The translations under genes and the position numbers were made by a program. This document shows positions 53,121 to 62,254 of a DNA stretch of 64,000 nucleotides, one piece after another (the first letter of the stretch is position 1; each line of letters opens with the position of its first letter). Under the pieces are notes generated by a model. That model ran no database searches. It was not told where the DNA came from and saw only the letters and a list, made by a program, of their open reading frames with translations. The stretch spans positions 310,001-374,000 of the forward strand of contig NZ_JWLI01000001.1 of NCBI RefSeq assembly GCF_000813965.1, written 5' to 3'. This stretch comes from Leisingera sp. ANG-M7 (GTDB lineage: Bacteria; Pseudomonadota; Alphaproteobacteria; Rhodobacterales; Rhodobacteraceae).

Positions 53121-54350
53121 TTAGCGGCGGTAATCCTCGGGCCGGATGCCATAGCGGGCCAGCTTGTCATAAAACGTCTTGCGCGGCAGCTTCAGGGCTT
53201 CGGCGGCCGCAGCCGCGCGCCCGTTGGCACGGCCCAGCGCCGCAATCAGCAGAGAGCGCTCCACCTGCGCCATCTGCTCCGCCAGCCCCAGCCCGGCCGC
53301 CGCTGCGGCTTCCTCAGGCATTCCCAGCACAAACCGCATCGCCGCCGACATCAAAGATCTCGCATTGCCCGGCCAATCCTGCGCCATCAGCGCCGCCAGA
53401 TGGTCCTGGCTGATCTCCGGCGGCTCGATCCCTGCCTGCTCTGCGGCTTGCGCCACGTAATGGCGGAACAGCACTGGAATGTCGCCAGGACGCTCCGCCA
53501 GCGAGGGGATCCGCACACGCATCACATCCAGCCTGTAGAACAGATCGGCGCTGAACTTCCCTGCCTGCGCCAGTTCTGCCAGACTGGCGCTGGAGCCCGC
53601 GATGATCCGCACCCCGCCGCCCTGCTCCAGCTGCGCCAGCAGCGCGTATTGCGCCGCCTCCGGCAGCGCCTGCACCTCATCCAGAAACAGCGATCCGCCC
53701 GCCGCCTCCTGGCACAGCTCCGCCACGGTTTCCGCCGCCAGCCCTGCGGCCGGGCGTTTCACAAAGGGCCCCTGCGCGGCGGGCGACATCAGGTGGATGA
53801 CCTCGGCCACCTTGGAAATGCCGCTGCCCGGCGCGCCGGTGACCAGCACCTCTGCCCCTGTCGGCGCCACCGCCCGCACCCGCTGGCGCATCTCCTTGGC
53901 CTGCGGCGAGGTCCCGAACAGCAGGCGTGCCGCCGGGTCGCCGGTTTCCAGCTGGTGCTTCAGCCGCCGGTTTTCCAGCACCAGCGCCCGGGTTTTCAGC
54001 GCACGCTCCAAGACCGGCAGAAAGTCGGCAGGCGCGCAGGGTTTCTCCAGGAAATCAAAGGCGCCTTGCGACATCGCCTTCACGGCCATCGGAATGTCGC
54101 CCTCGCCGGTCAGCAGCACCACCGGCAATTCCTCATCCGCGCCGCGGGCATAGTCCAGCAGGTGAAACCCGTCCCGCCCCGGCATCCGGATGTCGGAAAC
54201 GATAATGCCGCCGAACGCCGGCGTGATGTGATCCTTGGCCGCCACAAACGAGCCGCAGACCACAACATCCAGGTCGTTCAGCTCCAGTGTCTGCGCCAGT
54301 GCCTCGCGCACCGCCGCGTCATCATCCACCAAGAGAACCTTGCGGGTCAT
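53121..54350 (-). CDS. dctD: DctD-type response regulator with a degenerate sigma-54 activation domain
   Basis: A 409-aa NtrC-family protein. It has a receiver domain (VLLVDDDAAVREAL; phosphorylated Asp in VSDIRMPGRDG, near residue 53), a shortened AAA+ domain and a C-terminal Fis-type HTH (AAAEALKLPRKTFYDKLARY). The Walker A segment reads GAPGSGISKVAEV instead of GESGTGKE, and the GAFTGA loop that contacts sigma-54 is absent; Walker B is GGSLFLDEVQAL. Known roseobacter and Rhodobacter NtrC proteins also lack GAFTGA. It probably controls dctPQM without sigma-54. Confidence 0.9.
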   Translation of the reverse strand: MTRKVLLVDDDAAVREALAQTLELNDLDVVVCGSFVAAKDHITPAFGGIIVSDIRMPGRDGFHLLDYARGADEELPVVLLTGEGDIPMAVKAMSQGAFDFLEKPCAPADFLPVLERALKTRALVLENRRLKHQLETGDPAARLLFGTSPQAKEMRQRVRAVAPTGAEVLVTGAPGSGISKVAEVIHLMSPAAQGPFVKRPAAGLAAETVAELCQEAAGGSLFLDEVQALPEAAQYALLAQLEQGGGVRIIAGSSASLAELAQAGKFSADLFYRLDVMRVRIPSLAERPGDIPVLFRHYVAQAAEQAGIEPPEISQDHLAALMAQDWPGNARSLMSAAMRFVLGMPEEAAAAAGLGLAEQMAQVERSLLIAALGRANGRAAAAAEALKLPRKTFYDKLARYGIRPEDYRR

Positions 54351-56092
54351 GCGGCGTCTCCCTTTTCTTCACCCTCGCGCCACGGCTCCAGCTCCACCGT
54401 GAACACGGCGCCGCCGCCGGTGTTGGCGCCGCGGATATTGCCGCCAAAGCTTTGCACCAGCCCGTATGAGATCGACAGCCCCAGCCCCATACCCTCGGAA
54501 CTGCCCACCGCCTTGGTGGAATAGAAGGGATCAAACATTTTCTCCGGCTCCTTGATGCCAGGGCCGCTGTCCTGCACCCTCACCTGCAGCCGCGGCCCGG
54601 TGTCGACGGTGATCGAGATCACCTTCTCCTCCTGCCCCTGCATGGCATCGGCGGCATTGTTGATCAGATTCACAAAGACCTGCGTCAGCCGCACCTCGCC
54701 GCCCCAGGCATGGACCACCCCGCCGCAGGCCGCCGCGTTCCACCGGAGGTCAATATGGTCAGCCTTCAGCCGCGGCGCGGTCAGCTCCACCGCGGCGTCA
54801 ATCACCTGCACCAGATCGACCTGCCCCATCGGCTCGCTTTCGTTGCGCACGAAGGCGCGCAGGTTCTTGATGATCCGCGCCATCCGCGCCGCCATGTCGG
54901 CAATCCGGCCCAGGTTTTCACTGGTGCGCTCCGCCTTGCCGCGCTCCAGAAAGGCGGCGCCATTCTCGGCGAATTGCTGTATTGCCATCAGGGGCTGGTT
55001 CAGCTCATGGCTGATCCCTGCCGACATCTGGCCCAGCGCCGACAGCTTGCCCGCCTGCACCAGATCCTCCTGCGCCCGCTTCAGGGCCGCTTCGGCCTCC
55101 TCCCGCTCGCGCACCTCGCGGCGCAGCTGGGTGTTGGCCGCCGACAGGTCGCGGGTGCGCTGCTCAACCCGGCTCTCCAGCACCGCGTTGGCCTCCGCCA
55201 GAGTGCGCCGCCGCTCCATCACGATGAACAGCATCGCACCCAGCGCCAGGCACACCGCCGCCAGCGCCGCCGCCTGCAGCAGCGCGATCCGCCGGGCCGG
55301 CGCCACATCCACCAGGATCTCCCCGGTCATGCCGATGACCGGCAAGCCTACTGTCAGATGCAGCGCCTGCGCAGGCAGATAGGGGCTGCCCTCCAGGCTC
55401 CAGATCTCATGCCCGGCAAAATAGTCCCGTCCCGTCACGCTTGGATTCTGCCCGTCAGCGCCGCGCTGCCAGAACAGCAGCTCCGTGCGGTTGGCAATGA
55501 ATACCTCTCCGCGCTCGTCAGTAAAGAACACCGCGGGCAAGGAGCCGCGCCAGGTCTGCTCCACGTCTCCGACATCCGCGACCACAACCAGCGCGCCCCG
55601 CACCCGGCCCTCACCGGAAAAGGCAGGGGCCGCATAGAAATAGGCCCGCTTGCCCTCCGCTGGCAGCACCCCATGGCCGGTGCCCAGCGCGCCCTGCGTG
55701 GCCCGGATGAAATAATCCTCCGCTGCCACGCTGGCGCCAGTCACCCCTTCGGCCGCCGCCAGCACCCGCCCGTCTGCGGCAGCAAAGAACACATCCAGCG
55801 CCGCGGTCTTGTCGGCGACCGCGCGCAAGAGCTCCGCCGCCTCTGCCCGCGCTTCGGGCGAAGACAAATCCGCCAGCACCGGATGCTCTGCCGTCAAAAC
55901 CGCCAGTTCCTGATAGACTTGCAGCTGGGTGCTGACGCGGTCCGACGCCAGCGCCAGATCCGCAGCGCTGCGCTCTGCCAGGCCGTTCAGCGCCTGACGG
56001 TATCCGTAAGACCAGACCGCAAGCGCCAATGCCGCCACGGCCACGAGGAACCCGGCAGGCAGGCTCCAGCGGAGATAGTGCTGTGTTTTCAT
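54347..56092 (-). CDS. dctB: DctB-type sensor histidine kinase
   Basis: A 581-aa membrane kinase. It has an N-terminal membrane helix (SLPAGFLVAVAALALAVWSY), a periplasmic double-PAS-type sensor region to about residue 270, a second membrane segment (LLQAAALAAVCLALGAMLFI), a coiled coil, a phospho-acceptor His in GQMSAGISHELNQPLMAIQQ and an ATPase domain (NLINNAADAMQ, DSGPGI, GMGLGLSIS). It senses dicarboxylates and phosphorylates DctD. The stop overlaps the dctD start by 4 nt. Confidence 0.95.
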   Translation of the reverse strand: MKTQHYLRWSLPAGFLVAVAALALAVWSYGYRQALNGLAERSAADLALASDRVSTQLQVYQELAVLTAEHPVLADLSSPEARAEAAELLRAVADKTAALDVFFAAADGRVLAAAEGVTGASVAAEDYFIRATQGALGTGHGVLPAEGKRAYFYAAPAFSGEGRVRGALVVVADVGDVEQTWRGSLPAVFFTDERGEVFIANRTELLFWQRGADGQNPSVTGRDYFAGHEIWSLEGSPYLPAQALHLTVGLPVIGMTGEILVDVAPARRIALLQAAALAAVCLALGAMLFIVMERRRTLAEANAVLESRVEQRTRDLSAANTQLRREVREREEAEAALKRAQEDLVQAGKLSALGQMSAGISHELNQPLMAIQQFAENGAAFLERGKAERTSENLGRIADMAARMARIIKNLRAFVRNESEPMGQVDLVQVIDAAVELTAPRLKADHIDLRWNAAACGGVVHAWGGEVRLTQVFVNLINNAADAMQGQEEKVISITVDTGPRLQVRVQDSGPGIKEPEKMFDPFYSTKAVGSSEGMGLGLSISYGLVQSFGGNIRGANTGGGAVFTVELEPWREGEEKGDAA

Positions 56093-56151
56093 TGCGGCAC
56101 GTTATCAAAGCGCCCCTTGCATTGACCAGATGCAACGGCAACAACCGGTGT

Positions 56152-57336
56152 ATGAAGACTTTAAACCAATCCCCCACCGATCCCGCCTTTGTGCAGGACC
56201 CTTACTCTTTCTATGCTGCAGCCCGGGAACAAGGGCAGCTGCACCACTGGCAGGACTACGGCATGGTCGCCGCCTTCGGCCATTCAGCGGTGCATATGCT
56301 GCTGCGCGACCGCCGCTTCGGCCGCGAGGTGCCGAAAGAGCTGCGCAAGCCCGGCCCCGCCCATCTGGCCCCCTTTCTGGCGGTGGAGGCGCACTCCATG
56401 CTGGATGCCGAGCCGCCCCGCCACACCCGCCTGCGCCGCCTGGTGCTGCACGCGTTCACCTCCCGCGGAATCGCGGCGCTGGAACCGGGGATCAGGGACC
56501 TGTGCCACCAGCTGATCGACGCCTTTCCGGATCAGCCCTTTGACCTCTTGGAGGCCTATTGCACACAGGTTCCGGTGGTGACCATCTGCCGCCTTCTGGG
56601 TGTTCCCGAAGAGATGGGCGCCAATCTCGTGGACTGGTCGCACAAGATCGTGGCGATGTATCAGGCCGCGCGCACAGAGGCGACAGAGCACACTGCAGCG
56701 CAGGCGGCTCAGGAGTTCACGGACTTTTTGCAGGGCTACATCGCGGAACGCCGCAACGATCCCCGTGACGACCTGATCACCCGGCTGATCGCCGCTGAGG
56801 AAGAAGGCGACAAGCTGTCCACCGACGAACTGATTGGCACCTGCATCCTGCTCTTGAACGCAGGCCACGAGGCTACAGTGCATTCGCTGGGCAACGGGGT
56901 GAAAACCATGTTGCAGCAGGGCTGGCAGCCGGAGTGGCTGGCGCCGGAAGGGATCGAGGGGCTGGTGGAGGAAATCCTGCGCTTTGATCCGCCGGTGCAT
57001 CTGTTCACCCGCTACGCCTATGAGGAGGCAGAGGTGTTCGGCCACACCTTCCAGCGCGGCGATCAGGTGGCGCTGCTGCTGGGTGCTGCCAACCGCGACC
57101 CGAAGGCGCTGGACGATGCGGATAAGTTCGATCCCGCACGCCCGCCCAAGGTGAACAAGAGCTTTGGCGGCGGGTTGCATTTCTGCGTCGGCGCGCCGCT
57201 GGCGCGGCTGGAAATGCAGATCGCCCTGCCGATCCTGTTCGCGCGCTGTCCGGACCTGAGGCTGGCGGCGGAGCCGGAATACTCCAACACCTTCCACTTC
57301 CACGGCCTCACCCGGCTGATGGTGGCCCGCAGCTGA
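56152..57336 (+). CDS. Cytochrome P450
   Basis: A 394-aa soluble bacterial P450. The heme-Cys loop is FGGGLHFCVGAPLARLE near residues 338-354. The I-helix oxygen motif is LLNAGHEATV, the K-helix ExxR is VEEILRFDPPVHLFTR, and HTRLRRLVLHAFT precedes them. The substrate cannot be told. The ATG at 56152 is taken because the longer frame overlaps the divergent dctB gene. No ferredoxin gene is adjacent. Confidence 0.94.
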   Translation: MKTLNQSPTDPAFVQDPYSFYAAAREQGQLHHWQDYGMVAAFGHSAVHMLLRDRRFGREVPKELRKPGPAHLAPFLAVEAHSMLDAEPPRHTRLRRLVLHAFTSRGIAALEPGIRDLCHQLIDAFPDQPFDLLEAYCTQVPVVTICRLLGVPEEMGANLVDWSHKIVAMYQAARTEATEHTAAQAAQEFTDFLQGYIAERRNDPRDDLITRLIAAEEEGDKLSTDELIGTCILLLNAGHEATVHSLGNGVKTMLQQGWQPEWLAPEGIEGLVEEILRFDPPVHLFTRYAYEEAEVFGHTFQRGDQVALLLGAANRDPKALDDADKFDPARPPKVNKSFGGGLHFCVGAPLARLEMQIALPILFARCPDLRLAAEPEYSNTFHFHGLTRLMVARS

Positions 57337-57521
57337 AGCCCCGGGCGCTCCCGCCCGCGCTGCAAGGATCACAGATCCCCTTGCGCGGTTGGGCCGGGCG
57401 CCGCTGACGCGGCGCGGCGCGCGCCCCTTTTCACCTTTGGCTAAATACTCCGGGGGTGAGGCGCCCCGGCGCCGAGGGGGCAGCGCCCCCTCCCGCCCTC
57501 CTACCGCGCCCGTCCGGGGCG

Positions 57522-58430
57522 TTACTCCGGCAAGACCGGCAGGGCTGCCATGCCGGGACTGTTGAGCAGCCACTCCCGGAAGGCCGCCACCTTGGGGTCA
57601 TTCCATTTCTGCCGTTCGCCGATCAGCGCATAGGACCCCTGCGGAGTGGCGCAGGCCATTTCCGGGAAGGGCAGCACCAGATCACCCCTTTCCAGTTCAT
57701 CGCGGCACAGGACCAGATCCGCCATCACCACGCCGGTCCCGATAACCGCAGCACGGGTTGCCATATCGAGGTTCGGAAAGACTTCGCCGCTGTCCGGGTC
57801 TACCCCCTCCACCCCGAAGTGCCCCAGCCAGGTGTGCCAGTCCTGGCGGCGCGGGGTTTCATGCAGCAGCCTGAGACCCGCCAGCGCCGCAGGACCGTCC
57901 GCAAGCGCAGGCAGCAGCGATGGCGCGCAGGCGGGTGAGAGGATCATGCCGAACAGCGGCATCACCTCGATATCCGCAGGCCGTCCCGGGATGTTTTCTA
58001 GCGATATGCCCAGATCGTACTCCGACCGTTCAAATCCCTTGCTGCCGTAAAAGTCGGTGGCCAGCCGCAGCGTGATCTCCGGATGCGCGGCGCGGAACAG
58101 CTCCAATTGCGGCAGCAGCCAGCGCAGCGACAGCGTCGGCGGGCAGATCACCCGCAATTCCGACGCATCCGCCGCGATCTGCCCCAACTCGCGCTGCATC
58201 ATCGCAAAGGCGTCGGTCAGCACCGGATAAAGCCGCTGCCCCGCCGCCGTCAGCGCCACCCCGCGGGCTCCCCTGTGAAACAGCTGCACGCCGATGTGGT
58301 CCTCGAGGATTTTCACCTGGCGGCTGATCGCACCGCGCGTGACGAACAGCTCCTCCGCGGCAGCGATAAAGCCCTGATGGCGGGCGGCGGCCTCAAAGGC
58401 GCGCAGGGAATTCAGGGGCGGCAGGCGCAT
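57522..58430 (-). CDS. LysR family regulator (GcvA-like)
   Basis: A 302-aa LysR protein. The HTH is PPLNSLRAFEAAARHQGFI, then AAAEELFVTRGAISRQVKIL. The effector-binding domain includes YDLGISLENIPGRPADIEV and AVIGTGVVMADLVLCRDEL. The N-terminus LRAFEAAARH resembles GcvA-type regulators of glycine or amino acid metabolism. It is divergent from the small DUF1127-like gene, with a perfect inverted repeat between them that is probably its operator. Confidence 0.92.
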   Translation of the reverse strand: MRLPPLNSLRAFEAAARHQGFIAAAEELFVTRGAISRQVKILEDHIGVQLFHRGARGVALTAAGQRLYPVLTDAFAMMQRELGQIAADASELRVICPPTLSLRWLLPQLELFRAAHPEITLRLATDFYGSKGFERSEYDLGISLENIPGRPADIEVMPLFGMILSPACAPSLLPALADGPAALAGLRLLHETPRRQDWHTWLGHFGVEGVDPDSGEVFPNLDMATRAAVIGTGVVMADLVLCRDELERGDLVLPFPEMACATPQGSYALIGERQKWNDPKVAAFREWLLNSPGMAALPVLPE

Positions 58431-58435
58431 CAGAT

Positions 58436-58466
58436 CACCATGGATCAGTTTTCCTGATCCATGGTG
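58436..58466. promoter_or_regulatory. Perfect 13-bp inverted repeat before the LysR gene
   Basis: CACCATGGATCAG, TTTTC, CTGATCCATGGTG, beginning 6 bp upstream of the LysR start codon. A site of this perfection is likely the LysR autoregulatory operator, controlling the divergent small gene too. Confidence 0.8.
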
Positions 58467-58534
58467 GAGATTAACTGGTTTGCGCGCAAGCCCCGCAGCC
58501 TCTATCTCTCAGAGGCCCGAACGGAGGAATTGCC

Positions 58535-58816
58535 ATGACAGCATATTGTGAGAAAGCGCACTCCCGGAACCATGCGGTTCTCATCCGCGGCGTGCTTGGC
58601 TGGATTTCAGGCCTGGCTGGACTGAGAAAAACTGCGCCTTGTTCCGCGGCAGCCACGAAACCAGTGCAAGTGCCGCACCGCGACCTGGAGCGGCTGTCCG
58701 GGATCTCTCCGCACCTGCTGGCCGATATCGGGGTCGTGCCAGCCAGCGCTACCGAGGACACATCCCCGTGGCGGCTGCAGGACGGGCGCCATCTGCTGCT
58801 GCGCCCGCCGCTGTGA
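58535..58816 (+). CDS. DUF1127-like small protein
   Basis: A 93-aa protein whose C-terminal part RDLERLSGISPHLLADIGV matches the DUF1127 helix-loop pattern. The N-terminal half is longer than usual (DUF1127 proteins are often about 45-70 aa). ACGGAGGAATTGCC precedes the ATG. It is divergent from LysR and so is probably its target. Confidence 0.72.
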   Translation: MTAYCEKAHSRNHAVLIRGVLGWISGLAGLRKTAPCSAAATKPVQVPHRDLERLSGISPHLLADIGVVPASATEDTSPWRLQDGRHLLLRPPL

Positions 58817-58852
58817 GATCCGGGGCGGCCTGCCGGCCGCCGCCACGCGCCT

Positions 58853-59320
58853 TCAGCTGCCCAGCGGCAGCATGGTGGTCGACTTGATCTCTTCCATCGA
58901 CAAAAGCGCAGTCACATTGTGCACCTTCACCTCTGAAATCAGCGCCTGATAAAAGACGTCATATGCACGGGCGTTCTGCACGCGCACTTTCAAAATATAG
59001 TCGATGTCGCCCGCCAGCCGGTGCGCCTCTTGCACCTCGGGGCGTTCCTGCAGTGCTTTCAGGAACTTGGCCTGCCATTCCGCCTCATGCTCCGAGGTGC
59101 GGATGAGGACAAAGAAACAGGCCTCGAACCCCAGGGAATCCGCATCCAGCAGCACTGTCTGCTGGCCGATCACCCCGGCCTCCTTCAGCTTGCGGATGCG
59201 ATTCCACACCGGGGTCTTGGAAGACCCCACCCGGCGGGCTATTTCATCCAGCGACTGGCTGGCGTCGCGCTGCAGTTCAGCCAGAATTTTCCGGTCCGTG
59301 CCGTCGATCCGCACCGTCAT
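58853..59320 (-). CDS. Lrp/AsnC family regulator
   Basis: A 155-aa Lrp-type regulator. HTH: IDGTDRKILAELQRDASQSL, then DEIARRVGSSKTPVWNRIRK. The C-terminal RAM domain has AHRLAGDIDYILKVRVQNAR. ATG 59320 was chosen; the upstream in-frame extension is the divergent promoter region. It is divergent from the sulfate assimilation operon, so control of cysG-cysI-cysH is likely. Confidence 0.93.
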   Translation of the reverse strand: MTVRIDGTDRKILAELQRDASQSLDEIARRVGSSKTPVWNRIRKLKEAGVIGQQTVLLDADSLGFEACFFVLIRTSEHEAEWQAKFLKALQERPEVQEAHRLAGDIDYILKVRVQNARAYDVFYQALISEVKVHNVTALLSMEEIKSTTMLPLGS

Positions 59321-59466
59321 TCCTGTTTTCTCCTTTTGTGAGGACCAATCGGCCCGATGTCCCGCCGCGGCAAAACCAATGTTCTTATTTATCCGCCCAT
59401 ATAGCGCAATACCGGGAATATTTCCTATATCTACCCTCAAGTCAAACACACTCAGAGGGTACAGGA

Positions 59467-60285
59467 ATGTCCGCACCATCTATACATGCTGCCAATGCCG
59501 CCACTCACGTCCGTGGCAGCATGGACTGTATGGTTGCAGGCCAGGTGTGCTTTGCGGGTTCCGGCCCCGGCGATGCGGAGCTGCTGACCCTGAAAGCCCT
59601 GCGCGCCCTGCAATCCGCCGATGTGATTCTGCATGACCGTCTGGTGAGTGCTGAAATCCTCGCGCTGGCCGGCCCGCAGGCGGTGCTGGAAGACGCCGGC
59701 AAGGAAGGTTTCGGTGCTCAGGTCTCCCAGGCCGACATCAACGCCCGTCTGGTCGAGCTGGCCAAGCAGGGCAAGAAGGTGTTGCGCCTCAAGGGCGGCG
59801 ATCCTGCAATCTTTGCCCGCTTGGATGAGGAGCTGACCGCCTGCGAGGAAGCCGGCATCGCTTACACCATCATTCCCGGCATCACCGCCGCCTCTGCGGC
59901 CGTGGCCGCCATCGGCCAGAGCCTGACGCAGCGCGGCCGCAATACATCGGTCCGGTTCCTGACTGGCCACGCGATGACCGGCTTTGCCGACCACGACTGG
60001 GCCGCATTGGCGCGCCCGGGCGAGGTTGCTGCTGTCTACATGGGCAAGAAATCCGCCCGCTTTGTGCAGGGCCGCCTGATCATGCATGGCGCCGACCGTG
60101 CAACGCCGGTGACCATCATCGAAAACGCCTCGCGCCCCGATCAGCGGGTGCTGGAAACAACGCTGGACCGCCTGCCCGCCGACTTGGATGCGGCTGGTTT
60201 CGATGGCCCTGCCCTCACATTCCTGGGTCTTGCCCCGCGCCAGGCGGCGGCAGCCCTGAACGATCTCAAAACGGAGCTTGCATAA
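59467..60285 (+). CDS. cobA: Uroporphyrinogen-III C-methyltransferase (siroheme synthesis)
   Basis: A 272-aa SUMT enzyme making precorrin-2 for siroheme, the cofactor of sulfite reductase. Motifs are VCFAGSGPGDAELLTLKALR (SAM loop, about 24-43), LRLKGGDPAIFAR, IPGITAASAAVAAIG, and ALTFLGLAP near the C-terminus. It lacks the N-terminal dehydrogenase/ferrochelatase part of full CysG, so those steps are elsewhere. ATG 59467 follows ACAGGA. First gene of the operon; its TAA overlaps the next ATG. Confidence 0.93.
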   Translation: MSAPSIHAANAATHVRGSMDCMVAGQVCFAGSGPGDAELLTLKALRALQSADVILHDRLVSAEILALAGPQAVLEDAGKEGFGAQVSQADINARLVELAKQGKKVLRLKGGDPAIFARLDEELTACEEAGIAYTIIPGITAASAAVAAIGQSLTQRGRNTSVRFLTGHAMTGFADHDWAALARPGEVAAVYMGKKSARFVQGRLIMHGADRATPVTIIENASRPDQRVLETTLDRLPADLDAAGFDGPALTFLGLAPRQAAAALNDLKTELA

Positions 60286-60593
60286 TGGCCCGCGCCTTTA
60301 CACCCAAAGTCATCACCGCCAACGACCTGCTCGAGGGCGACGTGATCTACTTCACCGCCGAAGACACCTGGACCCGCGAGCTGTCGGAGGCTGAGCTGAT
60401 CACCGACGAGGCAGACGCCCAGCTGCGCCTGCTGGAAGCGGAGAAGCAGAACATCAAAATCGTCGGCGCCTATCTGGCCGACGCCAAGGCAGGCCCGAAC
60501 GGCCCCGAGCCGACCCACTTCCGCGAGGAATTCCGCCGCACCGGCCCCTCGAACTACTTCCATGGCAAGCAGGAGGCGCAAGCCAATGTATAA
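60285..60593 (+). CDS. DUF2849 family protein
   Basis: A 102-aa DUF2849 protein (AFTPKVITANDLLEGDVIYF; NIKIVGAYLADAKAGPNGP; EEFRRTGPSNYFHGKQE). Members are encoded next to sulfite reductase genes in alphaproteobacteria, but their role is unknown; an assembly or electron-transfer help is guessed. It overlaps cobA by 1 nt and cysI by 8 nt. Confidence 0.93.
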   Translation: MARAFTPKVITANDLLEGDVIYFTAEDTWTRELSEAELITDEADAQLRLLEAEKQNIKIVGAYLADAKAGPNGPEPTHFREEFRRTGPSNYFHGKQEAQANV

Positions 60594-62250
60594 GTACAAC
60601 GAGTTTGACGAAGCCTTCCTGGCAGAACGCAACGCCCAGTTCCGCGCCCAGGTCGAGCGCCGCATCGACGGCTCCCTCACCGAGGATGAGTTCAAGCCGC
60701 TGCGCCTGATGAACGGCGTCTACCTTCAGCTGCACGCCTATATGCTGCGGGTTGCGGTCCCCTATGGCACCCTGAACCCGAACCAGATGCGCACCCTGGC
60801 GCTGCTGGCCGAGAAGTGGGACAAGGGCTACGGCCATTTCACCACCCGCCAGAACATCCAGTACAACTGGCCGAAACTGCGCGACCTGCCGGACATGCTG
60901 GACGCGCTGGGTGAAGTCGGGCTGCACGCCATCCAGACCTCGGGCAACACCATCCGCAACACCACCGCCGACCATTTCGCCGGTGCCGCCGCGGATGAGC
61001 TGACCGACCCACGCCCCTATGCCGAGCTGATCCGCCAGTGGTCCACCGACCACCCGGAATTCCAGTTCCTGGGCCGCAAGTTCAAGATTGCCATCACCGG
61101 CAGCAGCGCCGACCGCGCTGTGATCAAGGCGCATGACGTGGGCCTGCAGGTGGTGGAACAGGACGGCAAGATCGGCTTCAAGGTGATCGTCGGCGGCGGC
61201 CTGGGCCGTACCCCGATGATCGGCCAGGTGCTGCGCGAGTTCCTGCCGCAGGCAGACCTGCTGCCCTACCTGGAGTCGGTTCTGACCGTCTACAACGTGC
61301 TGGGCCGCCGCGACAACAAGTACAAGGCGCGCATCAAGATCACCGTTTCCGAGAACGGCATCGACACCTACCGCGCGATGACCGAGGAAGCCTTTATGGC
61401 GATCCGCGGCCAGTACGACGGCACCGACCAGCAGCTGCTGGAAGAGATCAAGACGCATTTCCAGGCGCCGGAGTTCCGCTCCGCCCCGACCGATGCGTTC
61501 GATGCAGCCTATGCAAACGACCCGGTGTTCCGCGCCTGGGCCGACACCAACCTCGCAGAGCACCGCGCCGACGGCCACGCCATCGCCACCATCTCGATCA
61601 AGGCGCATGGGGCAACCCCGGGCGACGCGTCCGCCGAGCAGATGCGGGTGATGGCTGACCTCGCAGAGCAGTACGGCTATGGCGAGCTGCGCATCAGCCA
61701 CCAGCAGAACGTGATCCTGCCGCATGTCCACAAGAACGACCTGCCGGCAATCCACGCAACCCTGAAGGCAAACGGCCTGGCCACTGCAAACATCGGCCTG
61801 ATCTCGGACATCATCGCCTGCCCGGGCATGGATTACTGCGCGCTGGCAACCGCCCGCTCGATCCCGGTCGCGCAGGAGATTGCAACCCGCTTTGACGAGC
61901 TGAAGATGGAGCACGATATCGGCCATCTGCAGATCAAGATCTCGGGCTGCATCAACGCCTGCGGCCACCACCATGTTGCCCATATCGGCATTCTTGGTTT
62001 GGACCGCGCGGGCGTCGAGAACTACCAAATCACCCTGGGCGGCGACGCCACCGAGACGGCCGCCATCGGCACCCGCACCGGCCCCGGCTTTGCCTATGAC
62101 GAGATCGTTCCCGCCGTGGAGCGCATCGTCGAGGTCTACATGGCCCAGCGTGAGAGCGCCGAGGAAACCTTCCTCGAAACCTACCGCCGGATCGGCATGG
62201 AGCCGTTCAAGGCAGCACTGTACCCCGAGGCTCAGAAAAAGGTCGCCTGA
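60586..62250 (+). CDS. cysI: Sulfite/nitrite reductase, hemoprotein subunit
   Basis: A 554-aa siroheme/4Fe-4S reductase converting sulfite to sulfide. Domain order is two ferredoxin-like and two siroheme halves: YGHFTTRQNIQYNWPKLRDL, TSGNTIRNTTADHFAG, ELRISHQQNVILPHVHKN. Cluster ligands are CPGMDYCALA and GCINACGHHHVAHIG. Context with cysH indicates sulfite rather than nitrite. The ATG at 60586 lies inside the end of the DUF2849 gene. Confidence 0.95.
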   Translation: MYKYNEFDEAFLAERNAQFRAQVERRIDGSLTEDEFKPLRLMNGVYLQLHAYMLRVAVPYGTLNPNQMRTLALLAEKWDKGYGHFTTRQNIQYNWPKLRDLPDMLDALGEVGLHAIQTSGNTIRNTTADHFAGAAADELTDPRPYAELIRQWSTDHPEFQFLGRKFKIAITGSSADRAVIKAHDVGLQVVEQDGKIGFKVIVGGGLGRTPMIGQVLREFLPQADLLPYLESVLTVYNVLGRRDNKYKARIKITVSENGIDTYRAMTEEAFMAIRGQYDGTDQQLLEEIKTHFQAPEFRSAPTDAFDAAYANDPVFRAWADTNLAEHRADGHAIATISIKAHGATPGDASAEQMRVMADLAEQYGYGELRISHQQNVILPHVHKNDLPAIHATLKANGLATANIGLISDIIACPGMDYCALATARSIPVAQEIATRFDELKMEHDIGHLQIKISGCINACGHHHVAHIGILGLDRAGVENYQITLGGDATETAAIGTRTGPGFAYDEIVPAVERIVEVYMAQRESAEETFLETYRRIGMEPFKAALYPEAQKKVA

Positions 62251-62254
62251 TCTG

